A DNA stretch of 64,000 nucleotides from Symsagittifera roscoffensis (GCF_963678635.1 NC_087064.1:25458189-25522188), one strand, 5' to 3'; counted from the stretch's first letter, positions 1 through 11,337 are shown. Notes: generated by a model from the letters alone, not told the origin. A program made the numbers and translations.

Positions 1-1782
1 TGTCTTTGTTTAGTTATTATTTTCCTCTTTAGTGTTTGTCGTTTTGTGCGAATGTATCCAACTGTTTGTGTATGAGGTGTGATTACAAGGTCGTATTTTT
101 TGTTATCTATTTCACAATTGTGTAAAATGATTGTTTGTTTATTTCCTAGGTTTTTAAATGACATAAGGTTTAGAATGACGGATGCAAAGGTTGTTAAATG
201 ATTTCTATTTTCTTAAACTGTTAGTTCTTACGATTTTTTGGTTAGCTTAACCTGGGTCTATTTGTTCAGGGTTGGAGAGAAAAGTATATCGATTCCGAAG
301 AATGATTTTTACTTTCTCGTGACTAGTATAAGCTAAGGTGTTAACTTACTTAATCTTACTTAGGGGTAGTGATTGTGTTCAAGGGTTGGAGAATAGTAAA
401 TCGATCCACAAGGTTCAGGTATAATTAGAACGCGAGTAGTTCGTTAGATACTATTTTAAACTTACTAAGTCTAAGATTTATCCTGGGTCTGGTAAGAGGG
501 GGGGTCAAGTGAAGGATGAATAACCGAAGTTCTTCACTGTTTATCCTAATTTGAATGATTAGTTTTGTTTTAAAAATTTCTATTAGTCTTGGGTCTTTAG
601 AAAGGGTTGGGTAGTGAATCGACGTTTGAGGTCGTTAGACACTAATTAAGTGGGTGGGGGAGAACAAAGTTGTTCTGTTTGATCCAAGGATAAGCCTTGA
701 TGATCAAATTTAAAATTTAATTAAGTAGAAAATGATTTAAGATCCAAGGATAAGCCTTGATGATCTGGTTTTAAAATTAAGTGAATTTAAGTTTTAATAA
801 AGTTTTAAATGTGTGTAAAGGAAAGATTTAGTGTTTTATGATATTAGTGAGTTGATGATTGCTGTTATGTTTTAGGTGATGAAGCTGGAACAACAAGATG
901 ATTTATAATTACTAACCATTTATTGTCATGCTACTAATTTTTATTTTTATTTTCCAATAAATATTTTTCAAACATGTTTTGTATAATACTGCAGAGTTTT
1001 AGGAAAACGATCTTAGATCTTTTTATCAATCGTTATTGTATAATATTAATTTTGTTTAGCGCCTTAAATGATTTTGAAGAGTAACTTCAAGGTTTTATGT
1101 TTGCAAATGGAAATCTAAATTCATTGCAAGTAGTATTCGAAATATAAAAGTTTGTTCTGGCTTTTGCCGAACTATCATATAACTATACGGCAAGTTTCTA
1201 CTTTGTCGTATGTCGTCTTTGGTTCGAGGTCTTCTTCCAATTCCGGGTAGTTCTATTATGGTTCGGAATATTGGCTCTGATCTATTGAGTCGGAGAGACA
1301 TTTCAATTAAATTATTGTCGTATAACATTTTTTAAATGTTTTTGTCTAATTTCTAATCTAATTTTGGTTAATTCTAATCTAGTAAGGTCTTGTTCGAGAC
1401 TTATGGTCGCACCAGATGAGTTATGTCTGGGGTGTATAACTCATAGAGTAATTTCGGATAGGGTACACCGTCTGCTCGTCACGCTATCTTATTTTCGGCC
1501 GGATAGATTCGTGCAACTTCTTAGTCTAATACCGATCCTAATCTTACTCTTATACTATCTAGTCTCAGGTTGTTTAACTAGTCTCTGCTAGGCTCAATAG
1601 ATCTAGGGTATACTGGTTTATTGCGGCTGCTGAAGTGCTCGGGAGAGTCCAACTAATTTCTAAGTTAAATTCAAATCTCTCTGGTGCTGAAATTACAAGT
1701 AACTTCAGCACTTACAAATAAGTGGGTTGTTAGTTAGATGGATCATGATTGGTTAATATTAAATACTTTACATTGGTAAAAC
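1..1782. other. AT-rich left flank, no gene recognised
   Basis: I see no convincing coding region on either strand. Open frames of 60-77 codons (for example minus 1095-1328 and plus 1364-1591) have no recognisable motif and look like chance frames. The part from about 245 to 765 is a degenerate tandem repeat listed separately. Near the right end a 9-bp inverted pair (tgctgaagt near 1630 and acttcagca near 1701) brackets about 70 bases. The stretch ends at the assembly gap. Confidence 0.5.
245..765. repeat. Degenerate ~112-117 bp tandem repeat
   Basis: Related blocks recur at regular spacing. The phrase 'cctgggtct' or a close variant occurs near 251, 482 and 589. The phrase 'agggttgga' followed by a 'tcgat' or 'tcgac' motif occurs near 268, 382 and 602. 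The implied period is about 112-117 bp over four to five units. The last part holds a perfect 25-bp direct repeat at 681-705 and 741-765, 60 bp apart. The array is too diverged to give an exact consensus by eye. Confidence 0.5.
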
Positions 1783-1982
1783 NNNNNNNNNNNNNNNNNN
1801 NNNNNNNNNNNNNNNNNNNNNNNNNNNNNNNNNNNNNNNNNNNNNNNNNNNNNNNNNNNNNNNNNNNNNNNNNNNNNNNNNNNNNNNNNNNNNNNNNNNN
1901 NNNNNNNNNNNNNNNNNNNNNNNNNNNNNNNNNNNNNNNNNNNNNNNNNNNNNNNNNNNNNNNNNNNNNNNNNNNNNNNNNN
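1783..1982. other. Assembly gap (200 N)
   Basis: A run of exactly 200 N, the usual fixed-size placeholder for a gap of unknown length. Open frames that cross it are meaningless. The sequence on the two sides need not be truly adjacent. Confidence 0.99.
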
Positions 1983-3033
1983 TGGTGGAGCTCGGCAGCA
2001 CATACAGCATGACACAATTCCGGTAATGACAATAGAAAGTAGAAGAAGAATTGCGCATGCTGCGGGATAGAAAAGGAGACTCTAAAGCAATGAAAAGAAA
2101 TTACAAATCCGAAAAAAAAAATTTAAAACCTGAACTTTGAATCAAAAATTTATCGAATTACCATAAAATAGGGGTTTAGTTCTAGTTTTCCATCTTCGAG
2201 ATTAAGGTCGAAATTATTTGAGACTGGCTGAAAGCTCAAGACTGAAAATCGAGGAAAACTGTGAAACAAACGAGCCATCTCGGGGGTTGTATAGTTGTCC
2301 GAAGTGGAAACTTGAATGTTTTCAAACTTTTCCATATTGACGTTTCAGCTGTTATTTCTCGTAACTGACAGTAAAATTAATTTCTATGTCGTCAAAATGC
2401 TCATGATTGATCTATAAAATTAGCTCCCGCTTTCATTGCAACTTTTATAGATTGTGATCAGCAAATTCTCATAAAGCTAAAGTAAATGCCAGCAAAGACT
2501 TCGTGACTAGGTTTATTAGAAGAAGAAGAAGAAGAAAGAACACCTGAATTACTATACAATAAAAGCCGAGGCATCAGTATAGCAAAGTGTAAATAATAAA
2601 GTTGGTTAAAATTCATTGGTTACATCAAACAAAAACACAACATCACAAAACAAGCAATAAACAAAACAAAACAAGTTCGGTTACAGTTCAGAAAGTGGTT
2701 GATTAAAATATATGAAGTTACGGATACTAAAAAAACATCAGTTTTAAGAATTAAGAACGAGCTGGTATTAAAACATATTACTAGTAAGTTGGTATTATCA
2801 ACATATTACTAGTAAGTTGAACCAAAATGAAACGTTTGAAAGAAATGAAGCTCAACTATCAGTCGAAAGAGCAGATAAACTTGTTTTCATACAATGCAAC
2901 GCTGCTTCACTTGATAATACTGATCATAATGATTATTTAGCGGATTTTGAGTTTGTGTAAAAAGAATAGTCTTCAAACTTGGTAGTTTCAAGCAATGTAA
3001 CATTCGCCCGGAAGTACATATCGACGGAAAATA
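1983..3033. other. AT-rich flank between gap and tandem array
   Basis: No gene recognised. It holds a short (AGA)n run at 2518-2537, an A/C-rich patch around 2630-2680 and a 27/28-bp duplication at 2761-2815. A 61-codon minus frame at 2150-2335 contains P-E-M-A-R-L-F. This faintly resembles the D-M-A-R-H-F of the minus frame at 63473-63685, but the likeness is too short to call. The last ~42 bases (2995-3037) match the sequence just left of the second X repeat in both units A and B (near 6360 and 13176). This ties the flank to the array. Confidence 0.5.
2761..2815. repeat. 27/28-bp tandem duplication
   Basis: Two adjacent copies, 2761-2787 and 2788-2815, each ending in 'acatattactagtaa', with a few differences in the first half. 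A small local slippage-type duplication. Confidence 0.8.
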
Positions 3034-3368
3034 AAGCTAGGTTCTAAAACGACTGGCTAGCGTCTTCTAAACACAGCTCTACAGGCTTTTCACCGTCTCT
3101 GCCAAAGCCAGTTCTTTTGGTGGTCTTTCTATAATCGGGTCGACAAAAAAATGTTACTGTTTCCGGCTTCGATCAGAACGCTCTAATTAACTGAATTACA
3201 TGCAAAAATAGTGAGCTCATGGCTGGGTCTCAGTATCCCCAGACCACGAGGTCACTCCTAAAAACAGAGCTACTACTTATTTATTATTTTACCATTGTTT
3301 TTGTTCAGTAGACAAAAAGCATCATCTCCATCGAAGATGGATCAACCCTTTCCCTCAACTCCTAGCTT
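3034..3368. mobile_element. W element copy A (short, inverted 8-bp ends)
   Basis: A ~335-bp block with inverted ends AAGCTAGG...CCTAGCTT. It sits between a left flank (2995-3037) and a right flank (X repeat) that lie next to each other without W at 6360-6410 and 13176-13228, so filled and empty sites can be compared in the same window. No open frame is credible. The size and ends suggest a non-autonomous element. No class is assigned: target duplication is unclear, and tRNA-like promoter boxes are too weak to call a SINE. Confidence 0.5.
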
Positions 3369-3372
3369 CTCA

Positions 3373-3702
3373 TCTGAAAACGAATTTGAATGTTATTATT
3401 TTAATTCGTGGCATCTCCAGGAAGCTAAAAGTTTGTTAAAATAATGACTAAGTTCTCTCCCGAGACCCTTCCGGATTCTGGAATCGGGAGAAATAACGTC
3501 CTTTTTTTTCCGATGGCTGAACACGTCGTCCAAACACCCTTCCTGGTTATCGTGAATTGTTTTGTAACGATTGTAACTGCATAATCGTTACAACTCGGAA
3601 TGGTCTTCCAACAATAATTTCAATTGCTATTTCAATTTGTATCGTTCACCTCGTCTATTTCAACGAATATAGTTGTTTTCTCTGGGAAACTTGTTGTTGT
3701 TG
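3373..3702. repeat. X repeat 1 (direct repeat with nested hairpin)
   Basis: First of four ~335-bp direct repeats, starting 'ctgaaaac' and ending in a GTT-rich run. It contains a nested hairpin. The outer arms CTCCCGA (3457-3463) and TCGGGAG (3484-3490) enclose inner arms TTCC and GGAA. The minus strand of the sister copies reads as a 63-codon frame containing W-D-D-V-F-S-L-P-E-R, which is broken here by small indels. The block could be a terminal direct repeat of the 2.7-kb segment it flanks, or a repeated coding fragment. Confidence 0.6.
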
Positions 3703-4263
3703 ACAACAGAATTTTCAAAATGCATAAAATCAATTTTATCCACGTTATATCGACTCACTGCAAAATACAGATGGCATCATACTACACTATCATATGCGTC
3801 CAACTTCCTTCAATAATCTGCTCTTTCGAGGATATGACTTCACATAAAACATTTTTTCTGACTTCTAACATCTATGTCCCGATTTAAAACTTTTTCTCCT
3901 AGGTCCTGCCTACAAACAAACCAAAATTATCCTACTATGCTTCTTCCTTTTGGAAGTTTAGTTGTAATTGGTCCTGAAATTTTAAATTGAGGAACTCGGT
4001 GGTTAGAAGGAACAATGAATTAATCTACCTCTCCAAGAGATTACCAAAGCCTTTCATGTCACCACAAAGTGATCAGTCGTCTTATTTGATTGAAAACAAT
4101 CATGCAGGATTTTTTAATATAGTTTCCACTCAAGCCTTTCTAATTAAAGGGTAAGTGTCTCTGAAGCCACGAACTAAAATCACAATGCAAATTTATATAA
4201 ACAACAAACTGTTTAATCTTCAAATTTCAACTAAACGTTTTCTCTTCAGTTTCAACTGAAAAC

Positions 4264-5332
4264 TTAGCTGCTTTGTTCTTTATTTGAGTTTTTCTCACAC
4301 AAAACATTTCTGAGTTTTATCATCTTCTCCTTCGTTGCTTTTTTGTTTCTTTCTTTGTTCATTCTTTGTTTTTGTCGTTTAGAAGTTCTAAAACATCTAA
4401 ATTTTTCTAATGTTGCTTCTTTTCGCAAATCTTGTTTTTCGGCCATTTGTCAAAGTTCCATCTCCTCGGTAGCTTCTTTTCTGACGCTGTTGGAAGCAGT
4501 TCTCCAATACTTTTGCTCTTCTACTCTTTATTTACAACAAGGTAGAGCATCAACGTTAGTTTCTCTGTTTCGGCAGAAGCTGTTGTGGAGGCACAACGTC
4601 ACGCTTCTCTCCAAGTCTTCCTTCAACATCTCTTTTTTCCCCTACCGTCGCATTCACTTGTTCTAGAAGTTCTCTTCACTGCGGTGGTTACTGTATTCCG
4701 ATGAGTTATAAAAGCTCGCTTAAAAGCTCCTGCTCCAATGTCCAGCACTGTACACTCTGCTTTGCTTCGACATATGTTTCTTGGCATGCTCGTACAACCA
4801 TGCAGTCATATTGGCTCTGAACCATGGCATCAGCCGTCTTCTGGCCCATATCTTTTTAACTTCTATCGAAATGTTCAAGATTTTGCACGTTGTCTGAAAA
4901 AGATCTAAATCTTTTGGACAATCCAATTCCTGCAATTGCTTATTCGTAGGCGTTTCTTGTCTATTGTTCTCTTTTAGATGAGCTTTCAGCCACCGTATCG
5001 CCATCATAACTTCCACTATCACTATCGTTATGGGCTGTAATGAATCCGGTAAACCCATGGAGAGCAGTTCTCTACAGTCCCAGATCAACACCAGATTATT
5101 ACGCCCGGGATACCACCATGTTTGTAGCATGCAATGGCAGGGGAACTCATCATGTGTCAACATGATGCTCCTCCCTCCAATTACGCTTTCCCGAAGCTTC
5201 CAGTGGTGGTTCCACTTCCATCATCACTCGGCGGACTTCATCATTCTCATCTACTGCATTGTAATCTGTGACTGTTGACCCTTTCTGCGTCTGTCTTTCA
5301 AAGTCACTGAAGTTCCAACTGGCGTACCGCAT
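4264..5332 (-). pseudogene. Unidentified minus-strand protein, unit A (family shared with U)
   Basis: Function not recognised. Fragments read right to left: a 60-codon acidic piece (5332-5150), a 147-codon piece (5163-4720) in another frame, then a Lys-rich piece (4446-4264). The first two overlap by 14 bases in different frames, a frameshift shared with unit B. The 147-codon piece has W-W-Y-P-G-R-N-N-L (residues 16-24), L-P-D (38-40), R-W (57-58) and L-F-Q-T-T-C-K (88-94). L-P-D to R-W has exactly the same spacing as in the minus frame at 20046-20405, with 10 of 21 positions identical over that block. The tail after residue ~105 (4720-4842) is missing from unit B. It could be a gag or capsid-type protein of a repeat family, or a duplicated host exon set. 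Nothing in the sequence decides. Confidence 0.45.
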
Positions 5333-5441
5333 GAACTTCTTTCCCAGTATCGATTCTAATTTTTCTTTGGTTCTCTCATTTTTGCGCTTTTTTCTGTTTC
5401 AAAAAATATAGTTATCTACAAAGACGCGATTTGTGGGGGGA

Positions 5442-5825
5442 TCAAAGTATCGCTATTTTGACCCTAAAAACCGGCCTGCTTACTGTGTTTTTCACTGAAA
5501 AACGGTATAGGTGTTTTAATATAGGCTGTATAAATAGTAATACTACTAATATTATACCACTCCGGGTTTGCTCAATACCCGAAATAAGGTGCTTAACTCG
5601 GAAACTCGCAATTCGGTGGAGGGTCACTACAGTGCAGTCACTGTCGAGCCCCCCATAGATTAATATCTTACTTTTTGTACCAAAAGGTACACAAAATTTG
5701 TTAATGATACCCAACAGTCGATTGTTGTTGTCAATGAGCCCCTTCTTGTCGCTCCTTGCACTGCTTGTTGGATCAGTCTTCTTCACTAATCCCGAGACCC
5801 CTCCGGATTGAGCGCAAATTAGCAT
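5442..5825 (-). other. 127-codon minus open frame in low-divergence block, unit A
   Basis: Open in both units and essentially identical to 12352-12735, but with no recognisable domain. The underlying DNA is the least diverged part of the whole duplication: about 300 bases (5461-5760) without a visible difference from unit B. That may reflect recent gene conversion and not coding constraint. On the plus strand the same block has a TATAAATA box (5528-5535) and a small GTACC-AAAA-GGTAC hairpin near 5678. A promoter or terminal-repeat role is therefore as likely as a gene. Confidence 0.25.
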
Positions 5826-6404
5826 TAATGTGCATAAATACTCAAATAACCCTATAGTACAAGCACCACAAACGGGCTACAAAAATGATCGTAACGACCC
5901 TGATTGATATAAATGCCTGTAACAACAATATATCTATCAGCAACAAACGGGAGGGTTGGACCACATCTCGTCTGAGGGGACGATTTCTACTGATTTTATA
6001 CTTTTTTTTTCTGTTTTTGGTTTTTTCGGTTATTTTTTATTGTTTTTTGTGTCTCTTAGGTTCTATACTACTTTTTGTTTAGTTTCCTGTATGTCTTTAA
6101 GTGATTTTGGTCACAAACCTTTTAGGTAACGACGGGATGGCCAATCCCCCCACCCTTCCTGGTATGTGATTTTTTGGTTTTAACTAGGTTAAAAAGCTAT
6201 TCACGGGAATCCGGAAGGCTTCTGCGTTCCGAACTACCCTTCCACCCCGGTGGTTAGGGCCTCGTTGTGAGCATCCGCTCGGCGTGCAGAGCTCGTTAAG
6301 GGTTCTGTCGGTCATGATGATAAAAAAGAAAAACATCCAGGAGAGCCATAAAAACATCTATGTAACATTCGCCCGGAAGTACATATCGACGAAAAAAAAG
6401 CATG
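5826..6404. other. Spacer with T-rich tracts, unit A
   Basis: No gene recognised. It contains a hairpin TCGTC-TGAGGG-GACGA near 5969-5984 and long T-rich runs at 5998-6055. About 93 bp near 6187-6280 is present here but missing from unit B, where the sequence jumps from 'ttttaact' to 'cggcgtgcag' (near 13095). The right end is the W-free left flank of X2. Confidence 0.5.
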
Positions 6405-6739
6405 ATCTGAAAACAAATTTGAATGTTACTATTTTAATTCAGGACATCTCCAGGAAGCTGAAAATTTGTAAAAATAATGTTTAAGTTCTCTCCCGAGACC
6501 ATTCCGGATTCTGGAATCGGGAGAAATAACGTCCTTATTTCTTTCCGGAAGGCTGAACACGTCGTCCCAACACACTTCCTGGTTCTCGTGAATTGCTTTG
6601 TAACGACTGTAACTGCACAATCGTTACAACTCGGAATGGTCTTCCAACAATAATTTCAAATGCTATTTCAATTTAAATTGTTCACCTCCTCTATTTCAAC
6701 GAATATAGTTGTTTTCTCTGAGAAACTTGTTGTTGTTGT
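6405..6739. repeat. X repeat 2
   Basis: Second X copy in unit A, about 93% like X1 by eye up to the GTT-rich run, then diverging completely. X1 and X2 bracket the segment holding the minus-strand protein fragments. The 63-codon minus frame is open here (6429-6620). The left flank is the W-free ('empty') arrangement. Confidence 0.6.
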
Positions 6740-7140
6740 GTTTTTCGCCACTTCTGTTGGTGCGAAATCTCAAGGTCTTGACGTGTCTTTATTTCGAAAC
6801 GAATTTTTAAAAATTATTATGAAACTCCAAATTAACCCTTCCGAGTTCGTCAAAATGAACGATTAAGACGTCTAATTGATTAAAACCATCAATCTTCTCA
6901 GTCAGATGCATCAATAAAATTTCGTAAGCGAACTTGCATTTTGACACATTCTAGTCGAATGTCACACAAATTCTGAGTTTTTGAAACTTGCTAGTAAAAA
7001 AAAGTAAGCTACTAATAGAAAACAGGTAATTGAATAGTAACTAACTAGTAAACAAATTTTACTTAGTAGTAACTGCACAACCCTATTCGTGACATTTGCA
7101 GTGTCGAAAAACTTTAGCAAAAAAAGTAATTTTGTCGTCT

Positions 7141-8832
7141 TTCTGAAATGACTTATTTTTGTAACAAGAGTCATCTAACTAATATATACGGTGGGTCGTT
7201 CCTTCTTAATTGCTCTCGCTCTGCCAAAAATTAAAAGAAATACCTGGATAAAATCGAGGTGCTAGGAAATAAAGCAGGCCGGCTTAAAAGCATACCAAAT
7301 TTTAAGCAGGCTCAGAATAATTATCGAGTCAGAACGCCTACTTCAAACAAGGGATTTGAGATTAGTGACATAACATCGTGTTTAGCGAGCGTCTTAGGGA
7401 AGGCCAGCGCGCTGAGCGGATGCTCACACAGGCTTTTAACCGGTAGCCAGAAGGGTTCACCAAAACGCGAAAGCCTTCTGAATTCCCTGATCTAAGTTTA
7501 AGCCTTGTTAAAACCGAAAACTCCCGAATACTCATAGGCGAGATTTGCCGTCCCCAAGGCCAAATACAACTAAGGATACCTAAAGAGGTGCAAAAAAATC
7601 TACAGAAAAAATTATAAAAGTTGATACTGAACATTGAGAAGACATCAACAAAGAGTTACTTGCGATATTGAACGAGATACGACATCGATTGTATTCTAAG
7701 ACAAAGTCAAAAGGTCGAGCTTAAGTAAAAAGGTCTGTGACCATTCTACGAGCAGTTCAACCACTCCCAGTAGCTAGTATGAGAATCTGAATGAACTGCT
7801 TGCAAAATTTTTCGACATCGAAGTGGCCGATATCGAGACCAACAGGACACACAGCCAGGAGTGTGTGTCCTCCGCAATTTGAATATCTACAACCAAAGCT
7901 TTTGAAAATGGAGGTTAGAAACCTGTTGGCACAGTCAGGGGTGAGTCAACTGGTGTTCTTAATGCTGCCAGTTATCCTCAACCAAATCTACAGCTCTCTC
8001 TAGAGAAAACTACTTCAGATGGGAAATTGCCGGTTCTAGATTTTTATATAAATGTATCGAAAGATATGAGGTTGACCTGCAGCTGGTATCAAAAAATTAA
8101 ACAGTTAGTGGGACTTCAATGAACTATTGGAGCTGCGAAGAGGGAATTCAATACCGTGATAAATTAGTTTTGATATTGACAGAATCAGGTATTGGTATTG
8201 GTATTGATCAATACCAGGTTCCTGGTATTGGTATTGATCAAAACCAGGTTCTTGGTGTTCTGAAGCGTCTCAGATCAATCTAAAATCACAAAATTTATTG
8301 TAAGACTAATTTTTTAGTGGGATTTGACTGGGATAAATATGTAAAAAAAAAACAGAAAATTATAGAGACTTCATGCAAGACAATTCGATCCAAAATCTTT
8401 CGTGTTTCAAACATTTCGTGATTTTTGCTAACACGAGATTTCAAGTCTTTGCAAAAGTTTTGAGGTATTGTAACAAAATTTTGAGGTATTGACTGGGTTT
8501 GGTTTTAGTATTGATGACTCAGTTCGATATTGGTGTTGGTATTGAGGCCTTGGTATTGGTATTGTGCTATTGGTATTAATGTTGGCATATTTTTATATTA
8601 ATTCAATATAAATTCCTTGGTTGCGAGCGAAGTGTAATTCAAGCCACTGTGTGGAGTGTTTAGGTGTACCTCTAGTTAAGAGCATTTTGATGAAAATAAC
8701 AAAGAGCAATGGCTCTTAAATCGGACCCTGATAATTGTTCCGCAAAAGTGGCAGCAGAAGGCCTGATTTAAGTTTTCGAGGTTAAGAGAAGCACCTTGTT
8801 TATTTCAGTCACGAAAAGATACAAAGCCTTCA
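7141..8832 (+). pseudogene. 5' region of plus-strand retroelement, unit A (decayed)
   Basis: Plus-strand stretch upstream of the RT. It has a 78-codon frame (7259-7495) that matches 13965-14312 of unit B but has no motif I recognise. By position it may be the remains of an N-terminal part of the retroelement. The rest has many stops in all frames. GGTATT-rich runs lie at 8186-8260 and 8461-8590. Divergence from B rises sharply to about 4-5% from 7261 onward, after a nearly identical block at 6741-7260. Confidence 0.3.
8186..8590. repeat. GGTATT-type simple repeats, unit A
   Basis: Two clusters of the 6-base motif 'ggtatt' and variants (8186-8260 and 8461-8590), separated by ordinary sequence. 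The first cluster includes two 'gatcaa(t/a)accagg' segments and a partly palindromic 'tattgatcaatacc'. They are expanded differently in unit B. Confidence 0.6.
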
Positions 8833-9247
8833 ATGCTGATGGTTCAAAAATGTATGTTAGTGGGTATATCTCAATCTATGTTAGTTAAACTGATTGATCT
8901 TACGAATGCTTTCAATTCTATACGGAGAGATATTGTAGCAGAGAAACTACAAGAACACAAAACGGAACTGAGTAACTTTTTCTATCTTTGTTTTGGCCAG
9001 ACGACTTGTCTTTCATTTGGTGATTATCTTGTCGACTCATCTGAAGGCGCACAACAAGGAGACCCACTAGCTGTATTTTTATTTTGCCTGGCAATCAACG
9101 TTTTTCTGAAAGCCCATATATCAATGTTCAAATCTGGCTACGTGGATGACATAAGTGTCGGTGATATCGTGTGGCAGAATGTCCTCAAAAGCTTCAGACC
9201 GTGATAGCAGAAGGTATCAAGATCGGACTGGATCTGAATCTGAAAAG
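8833..9247 (+). pseudogene. Reverse transcriptase fragment, unit A
   Basis: A 123-codon frame (8833-9204) carries the RT core: motif A with Asp in 'I-D-L-T-N-A-F-N-S', motif B 'Q-Q-G-D-P-L-A' and the catalytic 'Y-V-D-D'. It matches 15665 onward of unit B. A frame change after 'V-L-K' is followed at ~9247 by a ~600-bp deletion that removes the thumb (B 16082-16680) and joins 'ctgaaaa' to 'gcagaacg'. The catalytic residues are present but the protein cannot be complete. RT family assignment is from motifs only. Confidence 0.75.
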
Positions 9248-9768
9248 CAGAACGAATGGTCACTTCCAATGATGCTTCAACAAGCTGAGTCGCTTAAAGA
9301 ATCAGGACACGCTTGAACGCCTTGGTGTGCCCCGGAGCTGCTGACTGGCTCAACGCCCTTCCCTCGAGAACACTAGCACTCCATGATGAATTCCGAATTG
9401 CCATAGGTTATTGTCTTGGCGCACCGGTCTGTACCCCACACGGGTGCTCTTGTGGCGATATAGTCGATGCCTATGGTAAGCATGCATTAGTTTGCAAAAA
9501 GAGCAGATCTGTTCATGCAAAACATTCGATGGGCAATCATATTATTCATAGGGCGTTTATTCAAGTCAACATCCCGTCGACCATCGAGCCCCAGGGATTA
9601 TTCCGGTCTGACCGTAAGAGACCAGTTGGACTCACACTGGTTCCATGGACGCACGGAAGAGCATTGGCTTGGGACTTCACCTGCGCACATAGACTGGCAT
9701 CCTCGTACACCCAGCTCGCGAGTCGAGAAGGACCCTTTTGGAGGTCTGGGTACTAATAAAAAGTGACA
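9248..9768 (+). pseudogene. CCHC plus restriction-like nuclease domain fragment, unit A
   Basis: A 147-codon frame (9313-9756) matches the first half of 16746-17459 in unit B. It has the knuckle C-x-C-x9-H-x3-C and then K-R-P-V-G...W-D-F-T. Two further deletions relative to B, about 92 and 400 bp, remove everything after 'R-E-G-P'. The sequence then passes straight into the shared 3' tail. Confidence 0.7.
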
Positions 9769-10095
9769 TAGCGCAGACGCTACTACGGAAATTTATTGAA
9801 AAATGTTTGAATCAGAGTTTTTAATAAGAGTTATCAGATTTTAAAAGTAATTTCAATATACAGTTTTTCACAAACAGTCTTAGACTTTCTATTGATTACA
9901 ATTTAAAGAAGTAAAAAAATGACTCAGAAATTTTTCTAAATAGTATTATAGTTTTAAAGTAATTTCAATATATTGAAAGCTTTAAGAGGTCAACTGTCTT
10001 TGGCTAATTTTTCTCAAGACGATTTAGACTCAAAATTGATGTAAAACTTTGAAAAATTTTTTTAAAATCTTTTATAAAAAAATTGTAAGTAAAAT
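9769..10095. other. Retroelement 3' tail, unit A
   Basis: AT-rich noncoding tail shared with 17684-18043 of unit B (about 5% different, with small indels). It ends at 'ttgtaagtaaaat', where units A and B stop matching. No polyA run or clear terminal repeat is visible. Confidence 0.5.
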
Positions 10096-10103
10096 CGTAA
10101 ATT

Positions 10104-10433
10104 AAGCTAGGTTCTAAAACGACTGGCTAGCGTCTTCTGAACCCAGCTCTACATGCTTTTCACCGTCTCTGCTAAAGCCAGTTCATGGTCTTTCTATAAT
10201 CGGGTCGACAAAAAAATGTTACTGTTTCCGGTTTCGATCAGAACGCTCTAATTAACTGAATTACATGCGAAAATAGTGAGCTCATGGCTGGGTCTCAGTA
10301 ACTCCAGACCACGAGGTCGCTCCTAAAAACAGGGCTACTACTTATTTTTTATTTTACTATTGTTTTTGTTCAGTAGATAAAAATCATCATCTCCATCGAA
10401 GATGGATCAATCCTTTCCCTCAACTCCTAGCTT
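10104..10433. mobile_element. W element copy B
   Basis: Second copy, ~330 bp, with the same inverted ends as the copy at 3034 and about 6% divergence by eye, including a 4-base deletion in the 'ccagttc...' part. Its right flank is an X repeat, as in copy A. Its left flank is the end of unit A, so the tandem-duplication junction falls at the left edge of W. Confidence 0.5.
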
Positions 10434-10439
10434 CTCATA

Positions 10440-10776
10440 ATCTGAAAACGAATTTGAATGTTTTTATTCTAATTCAGGACATCTCCAGGAAGCTAAAAAT
10501 TTTTTAAAATAATTTTTAGGTTCTCTCCCGAGACCCCTCCGGATTCTGGAATCGGGAGAAATAACGTCCTTATTTCTTTCCGGAAGGCTGAACACGTCGT
10601 CCCAACACACTTCCTGGTTCTCGTGAATTGCTTTGTAACGACTGTAACTGCACAATCGTTACAACTCGGAATGGTCTTCCAACAATAATTTCAAATGCTA
10701 TTTCAATTTGTATCGTTCACCTCCTCTATTTCAACGAATATAGTTGTTTTCTCTGAGAAACTTGTTGTTGCTGTTG
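10440..10776. repeat. X repeat 3
   Basis: First X copy of unit B, next to W copy B. The 63-codon minus frame is open at 10464-10655, with one R/N difference from X2. The outer hairpin arms are intact. It ends at the same GTT-rich run as X1 (one extra 'ctg') and then continues, like X1, into the minus-protein segment. Confidence 0.6.
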
Positions 10777-11337
10777 ACAACAGAATTTTCAAAATGCATA
10801 AAATAAGTTTTATCCACGTCATATCGACTCACTGCAAAATACAGATGGCATCAAACTACACTATCATATCCTTCCAAGTTCCTTCACTAATCTGCACTTT
10901 CGAGGATATGACTTCAGATAAAACATTTTTTCTGACTTCTAACGTCTATGTCCCGATTTAAAACCTTTTCACCTAGGTCCTGCCAACCAACAAATTCAAA
11001 TTATCCTACTATGCTTCTTCCTTTCAGAAAATTAGTTGTAATTTATCCTGAAATTCAAATTTAAGGAACTCGGTGGTTAGAAGGAACAATGAAATAATCT
11101 CCCTCTTCAAGAGATTACCAAAGCCTTTCATGTCACCACAAAGCGATCAGTCGTCTTGTTCGATCAAAAACAATCATGCTAGAATTTTTAGAAAAATTTC
11201 CACTCAAGCTTTTCTAAATCAATGGTAAATGTCTCTGAAGCCACGAACTAAAATCACAATGCAAATTTATATAAGGAACAAGTTGTTTAATCTTCAAAAA
11301 TAAACTAAATGTTTTCTCTTCAGTTTCAACTGAAAAC

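Larger units (their letters stand above)
3034..10095 (+). repeat. Tandem composite unit A
   Basis: First of two directly repeated composite units. It matches 10104-18043 in the same order along its length, starting with 'aagctaggttctaaaac' and ending with 'ttgtaagtaaaat'. The initial offset is 7070 bp and then varies through indels. Relative to unit B, A keeps ~210 bp at 4632-4842 and ~93 bp near 6187-6280. It lacks ~600, ~92 and ~400 bp of the retroelement (B 16082-16680, 17169-17260 and 17281-17680). Divergence by eye is 4-7% over much of the unit but under 1% in two internal blocks. Confidence 0.9.

Noticed and set aside
1730-2058. Open frames of 87-100 codons across 1730-2058
   Set aside because: They consist mostly of N from the assembly gap.
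2150-2335. Relationship of the 61-codon minus frame to 63473-63685
   Set aside because: Only a handful of residues (M-A-R-x-F) agree, not enough to claim homology by eye.
3180-3290. tRNA-like A and B boxes in W, suggesting a SINE
   Set aside because: The best matches (minus strand 'tggtctgggg' and 'gatcgaagcc') deviate at key positions and are too far apart. No tRNA-like fold was worked out.
5966-5990. Possible hammerhead-type ribozyme around 'tcgtctgaggggacga'
   Set aside because: The CTGANGA and GAAA core elements are missing. It is only a simple hairpin.
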